A stretch of 64,000 nt of DNA from Desulfobacteraceae bacterium Eth-SRB1 (GTDB lineage Bacteria; Desulfobacterota; Desulfobacteria; Desulfobacterales; ETH-SRB1). The notes beneath the pieces were generated by a model that worked only from the letters and a program-made list of their open reading frames with translations, was not told the origin of the DNA and did not search any database. The stretch lies in assembly GCA_004193555.1 (NCBI GenBank), contig RPGP01000001.1:1166790-1230789 (forward strand). Direction: 5' to 3'. Below are positions 17,057 to 26,071 of this stretch, piece after piece (the stretch's first letter is position 1; each line of letters opens with the position of its first letter). The position numbers and the translations under genes are program-made.

Positions 17057-18061
17057 TCACTTCATTATCAAATCAACCATATGTCTGAAATCATCAAGTG
17101 ATTTTGCTGTTAATACCTTTCTGTGAAGCATTCCAAGGATTGAGGGATCGTTAATTTCATTTAAAACTTTCACAAGCGATCGTGGGACTGTCTCGAAACG
17201 CACTTCAAGACCAACAATTACAGCCTCTCTTGCATTCTGCTGTATTCCCTGCTGTATTCCCTGCTGTATTCCCTGCTGTATTCCCTGTTCTCTCAATGAA
17301 TCTGCTACTGTTGGCATGATTTTACCTCCTATGTTCGGTAATGCTTCGTCTACGGCCGCCTTGATCTCTTCATAACTGATATTATCAGTCGGCGCGGCAT
17401 TGACAAGATACTTTAATACGGTTTCAATGTATTCTATGCTGGTTTGCTTTTTAGAAAGATCCTTCAAAAGTCTGAGTATTCCTGGAAGATGTCCCCTTAA
17501 ATCCTCTCTGAATATGTATTTCATAATAAGGAGAGTTACCCTCAATACAGCGTTGCCCTTGATCTCTTCATCACTGTATCCGGAAGCATCCCAGAGCAGA
17601 TACTGAAAATCGGGCATAAATGAAACCATGTCCTCAGGATGGTTAAAAAGGCTTTTGAGATTTAATCCGGCTCTCCATCTTTTCTCTCCGTGATAGAAGA
17701 CTAATGGAATAATTACTGGAAACCCCGGTGTTTCTCCATTTTTAAGCGACATCTCCCAAATTTTTACCATATATCTAAGAAGATGAAACGCTGTTAAAGG
17801 CTCCTGATAACTCTTGTGTTCAAAAAGAATATAAACATATCCTCGTGAACCATCTTTGAGGTATGTCTTTAAAAGTAGATCGGAAAAATACTCTTTAAGG
17901 TGCTTGTCTATAAATGTGTCCTTGGTATATTCCAGAGAATCTAAGTCGAGCAGCTTTGTGACATCATGAGGCAGGTAATTCTCAAGAAATTGCTTTGCCG
18001 TATTCCCACGCGTAAGGACTTCTTTGAAAAACCTGTCATGAGGATTGATAATATCAGCCAT
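17057..18061 (-). CDS. Rpn/YhgA-like PD-(D/E)XK nuclease family protein
   Basis: A 334-aa member of the Rpn family (recombination-promoting nuclease, once called transposase_31/YhgA-like). It begins INPHDRFFKEVLTRGNTAKQFL. The nuclease-like core includes YVYILFEHKSYQEP (the E-x-K motif) and the HLLRYMVKIWE helix, then PVIIPLVFYHGEKRW. A linker with four GIQQ repeats near residue 265 precedes the C-terminal helix. Members act as DNA endonucleases promoting RecA-independent recombination in E. coli, and related small forms have defence or toxin-like roles. Single gene with no partner; ATG 18061. Confidence 0.85.
   Translation of the reverse strand: MADIINPHDRFFKEVLTRGNTAKQFLENYLPHDVTKLLDLDSLEYTKDTFIDKHLKEYFSDLLLKTYLKDGSRGYVYILFEHKSYQEPLTAFHLLRYMVKIWEMSLKNGETPGFPVIIPLVFYHGEKRWRAGLNLKSLFNHPEDMVSFMPDFQYLLWDASGYSDEEIKGNAVLRVTLLIMKYIFREDLRGHLPGILRLLKDLSKKQTSIEYIETVLKYLVNAAPTDNISYEEIKAAVDEALPNIGGKIMPTVADSLREQGIQQGIQQGIQQGIQQNAREAVIVGLEVRFETVPRSLVKVLNEINDPSILGMLHRKVLTAKSLDDFRHMVDLIMK
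17237..17284. repeat. 12-bp tandem repeat x4 (GIQQ linker)
   Basis: Four perfect copies of CTGCTGTATTCC in the plus strand encode GIQQ repeats in the Rpn-family protein. This kind of in-frame repeat is also present in the AlbA_2 gene at 14235 and in a related remnant at 43239. Confidence 0.9.
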
Positions 18062-18219
18062 AAAATAAAATTATCATATCCTTAAGTCAAGTTCAAGCGA
18101 TCTTTTGGATAAGGTAGTCCAAACGGCAAATAGAACCGTTGAAAACATCATCAACATGGTTATATCTTGGTTCGTTGCTCGTTTTGCAGCGAATTTGTTT
18201 TTCAAGCTTGCTCAGCATA

Positions 18220-18594
18220 CTAAAGAAACCTCTCAATCTGAACGTCAAATATTCTGCTAAGTTTTTTGGCAACAGCTTTACTAATGCTACGCTTGTTGTT
18301 TTCCATGTCAGAAATCTTTTGCCGTGTGAATTTCCCAAGTTTTTGCCCTAACTCCGTTTGGGTTAGTCCAAGATTTTGGCGATAAATTCTTAGAGTATCT
18401 CCTGAACTTATGGTTTTTTTGATGGCTTTATACCAGTGTGTATCAAAAATATTTACAAGTTCTTCATTCTCGTCAACGATCTCAACGTTCTGTCCAAATT
18501 CTCGATGAAGATATTCCATGATTCCAGCCGGGATATTTCCTTTGATCTCGAATAGCGTGGTTTTAGTATGGGGCTTTTTCACGACTGCCAACAT
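18220..18594 (-). CDS. XRE-family antitoxin of a RelE-type module
   Basis: A 124-aa protein with an N-terminal dimerisation-like part (LFEIKGNIPAGIMEYLHREF) and a C-terminal helix-turn-helix (NLGLTQTELGQKLGKFTRQKISDMENNKR is the HTH region, here cited across residues about 75-105). It should bind and inactivate the toxin encoded upstream and repress the operon. It overlaps the toxin gene by 32 bases. A perfect 19-bp palindrome just upstream of the toxin start is the obvious operator. Confidence 0.85.
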   Translation of the reverse strand: MLAVVKKPHTKTTLFEIKGNIPAGIMEYLHREFGQNVEIVDENEELVNIFDTHWYKAIKKTISSGDTLRIYRQNLGLTQTELGQKLGKFTRQKISDMENNKRSISKAVAKKLSRIFDVQIERFL

Positions 18595-18829
18595 AATACA
18601 CCTCTATAATTATTGTCTCGTTTTGATGTTTCCAGCAAGCCAGCCAGGACATTCCCAGATGACAATGGTATTCTGTCTCGCTGAGTTTGCTGTAGTTCTG
18701 CCATGTTGATTGTTCTGGACCTTTCTCTTTTAAGTCATTTGCCAATACTGCCATTTTCTTTTGTACCCATACAGGGAGTTTTCTTAAGCTTTTTACCACT
18801 TTCTTTTTTATGACAATATTATATTTCAT
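18563..18829 (-). CDS. RelE/ParE-superfamily toxin
   Basis: An 88-aa toxin-like protein. The N-terminal KVVKSLRKLPVWVQKKMAVL helix, the WQNYSKLSETEYHCHLGMSW core, and the ending IIIEVYYVGSREKAPY are typical of a RelE-superfamily toxin group paired with XRE antitoxins. It probably cleaves mRNA on the ribosome. Start ATG 18829 lies 10 bases from the palindromic operator. Intact in length, so the module is likely functional, unlike the nearby HigBA. Confidence 0.85.
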   Translation of the reverse strand: MKYNIVIKKKVVKSLRKLPVWVQKKMAVLANDLKEKGPEQSTWQNYSKLSETEYHCHLGMSWLACWKHQNETIIIEVYYVGSREKAPY

Positions 18830-18839
18830 ATATTTTTAT

Positions 18840-18858
18840 GTACCCCTATTAGGGGTAC
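18840..18858. promoter_or_regulatory. Palindromic operator of the RelE-type module
   Basis: GTACCCCTATTAGGGGTAC is a perfect 9-1-9 inverted repeat 10 bases upstream of the toxin ATG. XRE antitoxins bind such palindromes to autorepress, so this is the likely binding site (inference). Confidence 0.7.
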
Positions 18859-18912
18859 AAGTCAAGGGAAAATTCATATACCTTGTTAATTAGTTAGTGT
18901 CTGAACGAAAAC

Positions 18913-19073
18913 TATACCTCGGAAGGTTGCAAATTGCGTTTTTTTCGGTGAGCAATGAGCATCAAGAGCAAGGCGCGAAGGTGCGGAATAGCAGGCTATT
19001 GCAAGCCTGAGCAACGTAGCTATTGGTGTTCATGGCCAGCGAAAAACCGCAATTTGTGGCCTTTCGAGGTATA
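18913..19073. mobile_element. 161-bp palindromic MITE-like element
   Basis: Long imperfect inverted repeat with arms of about 34 bases: TATACCTCGGAAGG then GCAAATTGCG on the left, and CGCAATTTGTGGCC then TTTCGAGGTATA on the right. No coding capacity. Part of the 670-base gene-free stretch 18830-19499. Confidence 0.65.
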
Positions 19074-19122
19074 ACCAAAGCTGTTATTTCGAGTCTGCCA
19101 GAGCCCTTTGGCGGATTGTCTG

Positions 19123-19183
19123 GTTCCCATGCTCCAGCGTAGGAACCCATATGGTATGCATTCCCACGCTGGAGCATGGGAAC
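19123..19183. repeat. Short palindrome GTTCCCATGCTCCAGCGT
   Basis: An 18-bp perfect inverted repeat separated by 25 bases. One arm recurs at 21793-21810 as the outer limit of the long inverted repeat around the IS21 remnant. This kind of GTTCCCATGCTCC palindrome is a dispersed repeat in many proteobacterial genomes. Confidence 0.7.
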
Positions 19184-19651
19184 GAGAAAAAGATTTCTCC
19201 CTTTTGTTAGCGAAATGATTCATCTGTTTTTTTTAACCAGCACTTCACGACTTGTGCCAAGGACAGGCACAAAGAATATATAGCTTACTGAATTCATACG
19301 TGGTTTAAGTATTGTCTTAATGCTTGTTTTGGTGCCGTTGTCGAAGCTTAAGGTCTAATATTTCGCTTTAAAAATTTATTTTGGCCCTTGCCCTTAGTTC
19401 CCAGGAATGTGCCAACCTCCATCTTGTCAAGTATTTTCCGGAAAATACTTGACAAACCCTTGTGCTCTTCCTATGCTTCCTGTAAAGTTGGAACGTAATT
19501 GTTAGCGGTCATTTATAATGACCCAGTAGCGGACAATAAAACTGACCCACCTCAAACAATTAACTTTTACAGGCAGCATAATAAGTATTTGTATTATAAT
19601 TAATATGTTGCTTAAAGTTCCTCATAAATCAAATTCTTCAATCTTACTTTT

Positions 19652-19858
19652 TTAACAGGAAACCCGCCCGTTTTCATATTGGAGATTAAATCTTTGTTTT
19701 ATCCCTTTACTCAGCCTATGGCTTGCATACATATCAGCAAACTGCAGATACGAGGTTTCGTTATCTTCAGCCTGGCTAACCAGCATTTCCAGAGACTCTG
19801 CGATGGAGTTAAAACGCAAAGAGTTATATTTGTTTATGACTGTTTCAAATGTATTCAT
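19652..19858 (-). pseudogene. IstB-like ATPase, N-terminal fragment
   Basis: A 68-codon frame (LRFNSIAESLEMLVSQAEDN, then ETSYLQFADMYASHRL) matches the first helices of IS21-family IstB helper ATPases, which have an 'LRL-x-M-A-E-x-L-E...LSY-x-EFL' pattern. The Walker A domain that should follow is missing. Downstream to 20130 I see nothing intact. Confidence 0.65.
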
Positions 19859-20130
19859 GCGCTGTAACCTCCTTGTTGTGATGTCCTGATATCGATACTA
19901 TACTATATCTGCTTAAAGCATCGGAGCGAGGTTCTTGATTGTCCGGCCAGGAAAACGGCATATATTCCTTGTTTGTATAAAAAGCCTCAAGATAGTCTCT
20001 TATGAACGTAACTCTATCGCGGTCTCAGCCAATAACAGTCCAAGAGGATTACGGTTGTTTGGTCGTGAATGCTGTTTTATGCATTCGATTAATCCTGCGA
20101 CCTGATCTCTGTAGATTTTGGGAGATGATT

Positions 20131-20830
20131 TTAAAATAGCAATGCTTTTGCCCGGAGCTCATTCCAACAATACGGCCATATCCTCTTCAAAAATCCTTTT
20201 ATGTTTTTCTTTTGATGATCACGATAATGGTTTGTGTTTTTTATGATATGCCCTTTACCCTCACAAATATCGTGTTTGGCAATTATATCGCTCGATTCAG
20301 GCTTGTAAATTATCAGTTTACTGCCGTCCTGTCTTATCATAACAGTTGATGACTGATATATCATGGGAACCGAGTATTTGTTTGACTTGTATGATATCAG
20401 AGATGTTTTATCCACATTCCGCTTCTCGCCATTAACATCAAACATCATCTCCGGCTGCAGGTAAGGCTTCATTTTTGACTGTTCAACAAGAGAATAAAGT
20501 TCTTCCGGCTTTTTCTTTGTTGTGACGTGAATACGCTTGTTTGCAACCGTATCCACCCAACTGCAAAGATCTGTGTTGAGCTGATCAAAAGAATCAAATG
20601 TGTCGCCATAGAAAAAATCGTTCTTTACATATTTTACACCGGATCTTCGACCTTGCCCTGTTTCCGTGGTCATATCCTTCACATACCGCTATCCAGCCGG
20701 CCGCAGAAGCATATTGATAAAACCTTTCATTGAACCAGACCTCCTTTGAACTCTCTTTCTGCGGATTGCAGTTTAGTTGGTCATAGACACATTCTTCACA
20801 AACACCGTCGCTATCTAAAGGCCCCATCAT
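20131..20830 (-). pseudogene. IstA-like transposase, C-terminal fragment with frameshift
   Basis: The 183-codon frame 20131-20682 includes GVKYVKNDFFYGDTFDSFDQ, RIHVTTKKKPEELY and NKYSVPMIYQSSTVMI, which match the region after the DDE core of IS21 IstA. Just upstream a second frame (20594-20830) carries EVWFNERFYQYASAAGW, the preceding part, so a frameshift lies near 20670. Further N-terminal material up to about 21300 is too eroded to read as a gene. Dead. Confidence 0.7.
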
Positions 20831-21948
20831 GCATCCTGATAAACATTTCTGTATTAATTGGCCGGATTAGGGAGGCCGCAACATACATTCCACGAAAAGA
20901 GTACTACAAAATAGACAGTGATAAATTTATCTTCCGCCACCAGGAACATCTCTTGATTCGTGGATCCACCTGGCACTGAACTCCTGAACCATATCTATAA
21001 CAGGTCTTCATAATAGCGTTTCTGCTCACGGCTATAGCTCTGCCTGATTCCGTTTACGTAGCGCCTTACAGACCTGTTAGAGACAGTTAAAACCATCCCC
21101 TCATTTTAAGTTTCTTGATAACAGCAGATAATTTTCACATTTTCGCTACAGGAGATAATATATTCTTTATATTTATCGAGTTCTTTCGTCCGCCCCTGTT
21201 TTAAGATATCTGGTAAGATCTCTTCCTCATTCATTTGCAGGTATCTTCGGATTGTGACTGGATACCTGAAGTTTCCACATTAGCACGGCACGGATAGAAT
21301 ACCCGCTGCCATCATCATAGAGCAATTTAATCTTATGAATCACATTCCGTCTTTCATCTGTTCCTATTGAAAATAATGAGGAACTTCCTGGCAAACATAC
21401 ACTATAATACAAATACTTATTATGCTGCCTGTGTTAATTGTTTGAGGGTCATATTGTTCACTGGGTCATTATAAAATGACCGCTAACAATTACGTTCCAA
21501 CTTCAGGAAGCATAGGAAGAAAGTTATTAAAGGTTTGTCAAGTATTCCACTTGACAAGATGGAGTTGGCAATATCTCTGGGAACTAAGGGCAAGGGCCAA
21601 AATAAATTTTAAAGCGAAATATATTAGACCTTAAGCTTCGACAACGGCAAAAATCTCAAACAAGCATTAAGACAATACTTAAACCACGGGCGAATTCACA
21701 GTAAGTTATATATTCTTGTGCTCGTCCTTGCACAAGTCGAAGTGCTGGTTAAAAACAGATGAATCATTTCCTGCTAACAAAGGAGAAATCTCGTTCCCAT
21801 GCTCCAGCGTGGAATGATACCTTCACATATTTTTATGATGGGTGGAGAAAGCTATCGGCTCAAACAAAAAATCAATTTAAACTAAGTGCAGGGGGTGGGT
21901 CAGTTTTATTGTCCGGTAGTGGGTCAAAATTATTGTCCATTGACAGTA

Positions 21949-22680
21949 ATGAAAATGAAGATAACAGAAAAAATAAATAGACAAATCAATAAAATGCCCG
22001 AGGGTACGACCTTTAAGTATCAGCAACTGTGTGTTTCAAATAAAGAGTATGGCGCTGCTGCAAAAGCCATTGAAAGACTGATTGCAAAAAAAACAATAAA
22101 GCGGATCTCAACAGGAGTTTTTTACAAACCCAAAAAAACTTTATTTGGAGAATTAAAACCAGGAGAAGAAGAACTGTTACGTCCATACCTGTTTATTGGG
22201 AATAAAAGGATAGCTTATGTAACAGGTACCGCATTGTATAACAGAATTGGGTTAACTACTCAGGTCCCAAAAGATATAAAGGTTTCAAGCAAGGTTAAGG
22301 AAATTCGTACTCAAATTGGCAATGTTAAAGTGCGGAGGGTAAAAAGTTATATTGATGTTACGAATAACAATTTCTATCTGCTTGAAATACTTGATGTGTT
22401 AAAGGATTTCAAAAAAATCCCAAATTTGGATAAGGCTATGGCTGTCAGCTATCTTTTGAATTTCATAAAAGGATTAAAACAAAAAGAGCTTTTACGTCTT
22501 ATTCGATACGCCCTGGAATATCCTCCACGAACCCGTGCATTTCTTGGGGCTTTATTGGAAAAATTAAAAACCGAGCTGGGCACAAATCAATTAAAACAAA
22601 GCCTGAATTCGTTGACGGTTTATGATTTGGGAATAGACAAAAAAATCCTTTCAACAGCACCGGAATGGAGTGTTAAATAA
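21949..22680 (+). CDS. AbiEi-like (DUF6088-type) antitoxin
   Basis: A 243-aa protein: N-terminal winged helix (PEGTTFKYQQLCVSNKEYGA, then AIERLIAKKTIKRISTGVFY) followed by the AbiEi-type body (GNKRIAYVTGTALYNRIGL; VRRVKSYIDV). This is the regulator/antitoxin half of AbiE-like type IV toxin-antitoxin systems. ATG 21949 is chosen; the open frame reaches 21886, but those codons lie in IS21 terminal-repeat DNA. It overlaps the toxin gene by 11 bases. The operon starts immediately beside IS remnants, consistent with cargo or insertion-site acquisition. Confidence 0.8.
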   Translation: MKMKITEKINRQINKMPEGTTFKYQQLCVSNKEYGAAAKAIERLIAKKTIKRISTGVFYKPKKTLFGELKPGEEELLRPYLFIGNKRIAYVTGTALYNRIGLTTQVPKDIKVSSKVKEIRTQIGNVKVRRVKSYIDVTNNNFYLLEILDVLKDFKKIPNLDKAMAVSYLLNFIKGLKQKELLRLIRYALEYPPRTRAFLGALLEKLKTELGTNQLKQSLNSLTVYDLGIDKKILSTAPEWSVK

Positions 22681-23653
22681 ATTGAAACTGCATCAAAATA
22701 AAGAGCTTTTGCAGGATGCTGTATTATCTGCTTCGCAGCGATTTAACATTCCGGAAATTTATGTTGAAAAAGATTATTGGGTAACCTTGGTGCTATATGA
22801 AATATTCCATTCAGATATAGCTGACCAAATTGTTTTTAAGGGCGGAACATCGCTTTCAAAATGTCATAAACTCATTCAGAGGTTTTCAGAGGATATTGAT
22901 CTGGTTGTATTTCGCAATAAAGGAGAAAACGACAACCAACTGAAAACAAAGCTTCGAAGCATAAGCAAGGTTGTTGAAAATGTATTGCCTGAAATTCAAG
23001 TCGCAGGTTTGACAAATAAAAAAGGTAATATCAGAAAAACAGTTCACCGGTATAACAGGCTTTTTGAGGGAAGTTTCGGGCAGGCAAGAGAGCAAATCAT
23101 ACTTGAAGCCACCTGGCTTGGGAATTATGAACCGTTTACAAATGAAGAAATAAGTAGTTATGTTTTTGAAGTGATGAACCTCACCGGACAGGAGGCTTTG
23201 ATCAGGGAGTACGGTTTACAGCCATTTAAAGCTCAAGCTTTAAGCATAGAACGAACATTTTGTGAAAAGATAATGAGCCTGGTCCGTTTTTCACAGACGG
23301 GTGATCCCTACACAAATCTGTCAAACAAAATCAGGCACGTATATGACATCCATCTCATGCTGAGTAATGGATCAATTAAATCTTTTTTTGAAAGCGCTGA
23401 ATTTTATAAAATGTTGGTGAAGGTCGGGAAAGACGATTTTATCAGTTATAAAAATAATAATGCCTGGCTAAAAGAGCACCCCTGCTCAGCATTAATTTTT
23501 AAAGATCCGGAAGTTACCTGGAATCATATCAAATCCACATACCGAACAATTTTTAAAGAATTGGTTATTGGTAAATTGCCTAATGAAAATGATTTAATCG
23601 ATACTCTTAAAAAAATTGAAAAGAGAATGCACTCTCTTGCCTGGAAAATTTAA
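22670..23653 (+). CDS. AbiEii/AbiGii-type nucleotidyltransferase toxin
   Basis: A 327-aa nucleotidyltransferase-fold toxin. The signature FKGGTSLSKCHKLIQRFSED followed by IDLVV contains the GGTS and D-x-D-type active site. The C-terminal half has SIERTFCEKIMSLVRF and RHVYDIHLML, characteristic of the AbiEii family, which block phage infection by modifying nucleic acid or tRNA. GTG 22670 overlaps the antitoxin stop; TTG 22682 is an alternative with GGAG 11 bases upstream. Both genes are full length. Confidence 0.85.
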   Translation: MLNKLKLHQNKELLQDAVLSASQRFNIPEIYVEKDYWVTLVLYEIFHSDIADQIVFKGGTSLSKCHKLIQRFSEDIDLVVFRNKGENDNQLKTKLRSISKVVENVLPEIQVAGLTNKKGNIRKTVHRYNRLFEGSFGQAREQIILEATWLGNYEPFTNEEISSYVFEVMNLTGQEALIREYGLQPFKAQALSIERTFCEKIMSLVRFSQTGDPYTNLSNKIRHVYDIHLMLSNGSIKSFFESAEFYKMLVKVGKDDFISYKNNNAWLKEHPCSALIFKDPEVTWNHIKSTYRTIFKELVIGKLPNENDLIDTLKKIEKRMHSLAWKI

Positions 23654-23736
23654 TGCTTTAATAAAAATATTTTCCAGATAAACCGCAGATGTTTTCGTTG
23701 GGGGGAAACTTGGGAACGCCCTTTACTTTTGCAGTT

Positions 23737-23964
23737 TCAGGCCTGAGGGTCGATTAGTTTGTAGCCCCTTTCTTGTACTATTCTCTCTCCTCGCTTCACA
23801 GATAAACTTACACCTGATAAGGAAAGATTTAATCGCCTTGATAGTTCAGTCATGTTAATGCCAACATCTCTTACCGCCCAATAACATAATAAACTTCTTG
23901 CCTCAACCAGTGTGCGTTCTTTACCTGTTGCCCAGATATTAAATGGTAGGTGTCTTCCTGGCAC
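23737..23964 (-). pseudogene. REP-associated (Y1-type) transposase, C-terminal fragment
   Basis: The frame contains RSLLCYWAVRDVGINMTELS and LNLSLSGVSLSVKRGERIV, the C-terminal Xre-like helix-turn-helix found in REP-associated tyrosine transposases of Desulfobacterota. The catalytic Y1/HUH domain is absent. Its 5' end abuts the foreign-looking segment beginning about 23970. Confidence 0.65.
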
Positions 23965-24058
23965 AAAATTGACTTATATCGATTTTGGAAAAGATGCCCA
24001 CCTAATATCCCTCCCCAATTTTTCGTGTTTTCCCCGCGGGGTCGGGAAGAGAGGGTGG

Positions 24059-25432
24059 ATGCTGATTATGGAGGCGACGATTGCGATGATAATTATAAGC
24101 GGGGCATTGATTGCTGTTTATTCGCAGCAGACAGACAGGGGGGTTGATCCTGTTGAATATTATGACAGTTTGCAGGGGCAGATTTTGGCGGATGTTTCGG
24201 GAAGAAGTGATTTGCGGCTGAATGTTTTAAATGTTGAAGAAGAGGATTTCGGGGATGAAAATTTTGTTGCACTGAATGATTTTATCGGGGGGAAAATTCC
24301 GGAGGGGTTTGGCTATTCAATCAGGGTGTGCACTCTTGGCGACGATGCAGACCATTGCAATATGAGGGCGCCGGTTTTTATTGCGACGATGGATGAGGAT
24401 ATTTATGTTGAGGAAATTATAGTTTCTGCCGAAGTGGGCGAGGGGACAGACGCGATTTATAATCCTAAAAAGCTGAGACTATTTGTCTGGGAGGGGAAAA
24501 GTGTCGGGATGGATTGCGAGAATAATTGTTCAGTTGAGGGGATGATTTTCAGCTGTTCGGATGACGGAACACAGGTTTTAGAGAGAGAGTGCGGGAATTT
24601 TGATAATGATTTTTGTCTGGAATGGGAAGAAGACGAGGCTAAAGAGATTGGGACATGTGAGGATGGTTATGAGTGTGTTGACGGGTTGGGGATATGCAGG
24701 GAGATTTCTAATACTTTTAATCTGACTTGTGAGAAAGAGGAGCCTACTTATATGGGATGCGTGGATGATGATGATGATGCAACTGTGTGTGCTGGAGGTC
24801 GGAGACAAGAGACTGGGGGATGTGATCCTGGTTTGTTTGGTTATAATGGAGATTATACGACTTGTTGGTATATGGTGGAAGAGACTGTAGAGTGTTCCGA
24901 GAATCCGGTCTGTCCGTCGTCGGAGTGGACGATAAAGAAGAAAGAGAGTTGCGTTCCTCCGAGTTGCATTGATACAATCTGGGCACCTTTGCCCGGGAGT
25001 GTTTGCACGGGAACAACATTTACACAGATAAGTAATTGCGGAGAAACGAGGAGTGCGGTGGGGACGAAAAATTGTGTGGCGGAGTTGACGGCGAGTTATG
25101 AGATGAATTCGGTTGGGGAATCGGGAGGATATACTTATTATTATTATGATTCAATAATTTCTGAAACTGGTGGAGATGTTGGGGCGATTATAAATTCAAG
25201 GCAAAAGTGTTATGTTTCTTCTGGCGGAAGCAATTGGTGCAATGATGTAAAAACAAATATTGCTATAGATTATGGAACTAATTATATTTCTCCTGATGGG
25301 CAAGTTTCTGATCCTATCAATTATGTTTACTTAGAGCAAGGATATAACTATGTGGTAACAGAAACGTTTTGTGGAACTGATGATAATGGGAATAGTGTTC
25401 AGACGAGCTATAGTTTTAGTGTGACGCCTTAA
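24059..25432 (+). CDS. Cysteine-rich secreted/pilin-like protein of DPANN-archaeal type
   Basis: 457 aa from ATG 24059. The residues KRGWMLIMEATIAMIIISG (24047 on) look like a type IV pilin/class III signal segment with one membrane helix. Then follow DSLQGQILADVSGRSDLRLN, GGKIPEGFGYSIRVCTLGDD and PKKLRLFVWEG, a pattern I associate with uncharacterised secreted proteins of Woesearchaeota/Pacearchaeota. Residues about 150-350 hold more than 20 cysteines. The frame remains open upstream to 23912, but this overlaps a transposase remnant; the native start may have been lost before KRGW. No relation to neighbouring bacterial genes. Confidence 0.6.
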   Translation: MLIMEATIAMIIISGALIAVYSQQTDRGVDPVEYYDSLQGQILADVSGRSDLRLNVLNVEEEDFGDENFVALNDFIGGKIPEGFGYSIRVCTLGDDADHCNMRAPVFIATMDEDIYVEEIIVSAEVGEGTDAIYNPKKLRLFVWEGKSVGMDCENNCSVEGMIFSCSDDGTQVLERECGNFDNDFCLEWEEDEAKEIGTCEDGYECVDGLGICREISNTFNLTCEKEEPTYMGCVDDDDDATVCAGGRRQETGGCDPGLFGYNGDYTTCWYMVEETVECSENPVCPSSEWTIKKKESCVPPSCIDTIWAPLPGSVCTGTTFTQISNCGETRSAVGTKNCVAELTASYEMNSVGESGGYTYYYYDSIISETGGDVGAIINSRQKCYVSSGGSNWCNDVKTNIAIDYGTNYISPDGQVSDPINYVYLEQGYNYVVTETFCGTDDNGNSVQTSYSFSVTP

Positions 25433-25461
25433 GGAAAGATTAAAAATAATAAAATTAAATT

Positions 25462-26071
25462 TTATTTTCCGCCACCAGAACCGCCAGAACCGCCCCCGCC
25501 GCCAGAACTTCCGCTCGCACTCGGTGTATAAATAATAATTCCTTTTCCGTCTTTTATTATTCTGATAATAGTTGAGTTTGCCGTGGAATACCAATTGCCG
25601 ATGTCGTTTTTGTTGTGGTCAAGAACGTCGGCTCCGTAGGGAATGTTGTTTGCTTCGGACGCTGTGTCCTGCATTTTTTCCACCAACTCCTGAAGTGATT
25701 TACCCTGAGAATTTAACGGGTGCCATGATTTCGTGTTGCTTAACGTGTATTTCTTATCCAAACCAAGAATAGCGTCGGGGGAATCTTGTTTTGCCCCTAC
25801 TAATAATAATTATGGTCTGATTTTGTTTTATAATCTCTGAATTCCTGCGTTACTTCTTTACTGGATTTTAAATGTCCGTAATTTCCGAAAAGACCGCCGT
25901 TGTTTCCTGTGGTCGCACAGCCGAAAAGAGAACTTCCTAAAAATACACCAGCAGAAGCTATTTCTGCCAGACTTTTCGCATTAACCTTTGTGGCAAAAAT
26001 TTCTCCGATTACCCCTTTTTTGCTACATAATTATTAAATCTTTTCCTTAATGATGTTCTTTGATTTTTCAT
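25462..26071 (-). pseudogene. Broken hypothetical gene, glycine-rich C-terminus (foreign segment)
   Basis: Three frames join into one protein-like reading. From ATG 26071 comes MKNQRTSLRKRFNNYVAKKG; after a frameshift VIGEIFATKVNAKSLAEIAS and SSLFGCATTGNNGGLFGNYG; after another, VGAKQDSPDAILGLDKKYTL to a C-terminus of about 20 Ser/Gly residues. Two frame breaks (near 26010 and near 25805) make it a pseudogene, or reflect sequencing errors. A lipobox-like LFGC is present. Function unknown. It is convergent with the cysteine-rich gene and probably arrived with it. Confidence 0.5.

Larger units (their letters stand above)
19500..21488 (-). mobile_element. Degenerate IS21-family element
   Basis: About 2.0 kb bounded by TGTTAGCGGTCATTTATAAT on the left and its inverse (tataaaatgaccgctaaca) on the right; the TG...CA ends and repeated 'gtcatt/aatgaccc' terminal motifs are IS21-like. 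Inside are an IstB N-terminal fragment and an IstA C-terminal fragment, both on the minus strand, with the rest eroded. A further terminal-type motif (gtgggtcagttttattgtcc at 21896) lies outside, so remnants of more than one element are present. Confidence 0.75.
19166..21810. repeat. Long inverted repeat (about 380 bp arms) enclosing the IS21 remnant
   Basis: The left arm (19166-19552) reappears inverted at 21436-21810 with roughly 85-90 percent identity by eye. Shared blocks include the ATGGGAACGAG end, cagcacttc-acgacttgtg, gttgtcgaagcttaaggtct, ttggcccttgcccttagttcc, ggaacgtaattgttagcggtcat and ctcaaacaattaa. The arms therefore extend far beyond the IS ends into flanking DNA, so this is not simply the terminal repeat of the IS. 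Confidence 0.75.

Noticed and set aside
17237-17284. CRISPR-like array from short direct repeats
   Set aside because: Twelve-base units are contiguous without spacers and in frame inside a coding region; the same holds for the arrays at 14235 and 43239.
18962-19223. Overlapping small frames inside palindromic repeats
   Set aside because: They are translations of the MITE and the GTTCCCATGCTCC palindrome, not genes.
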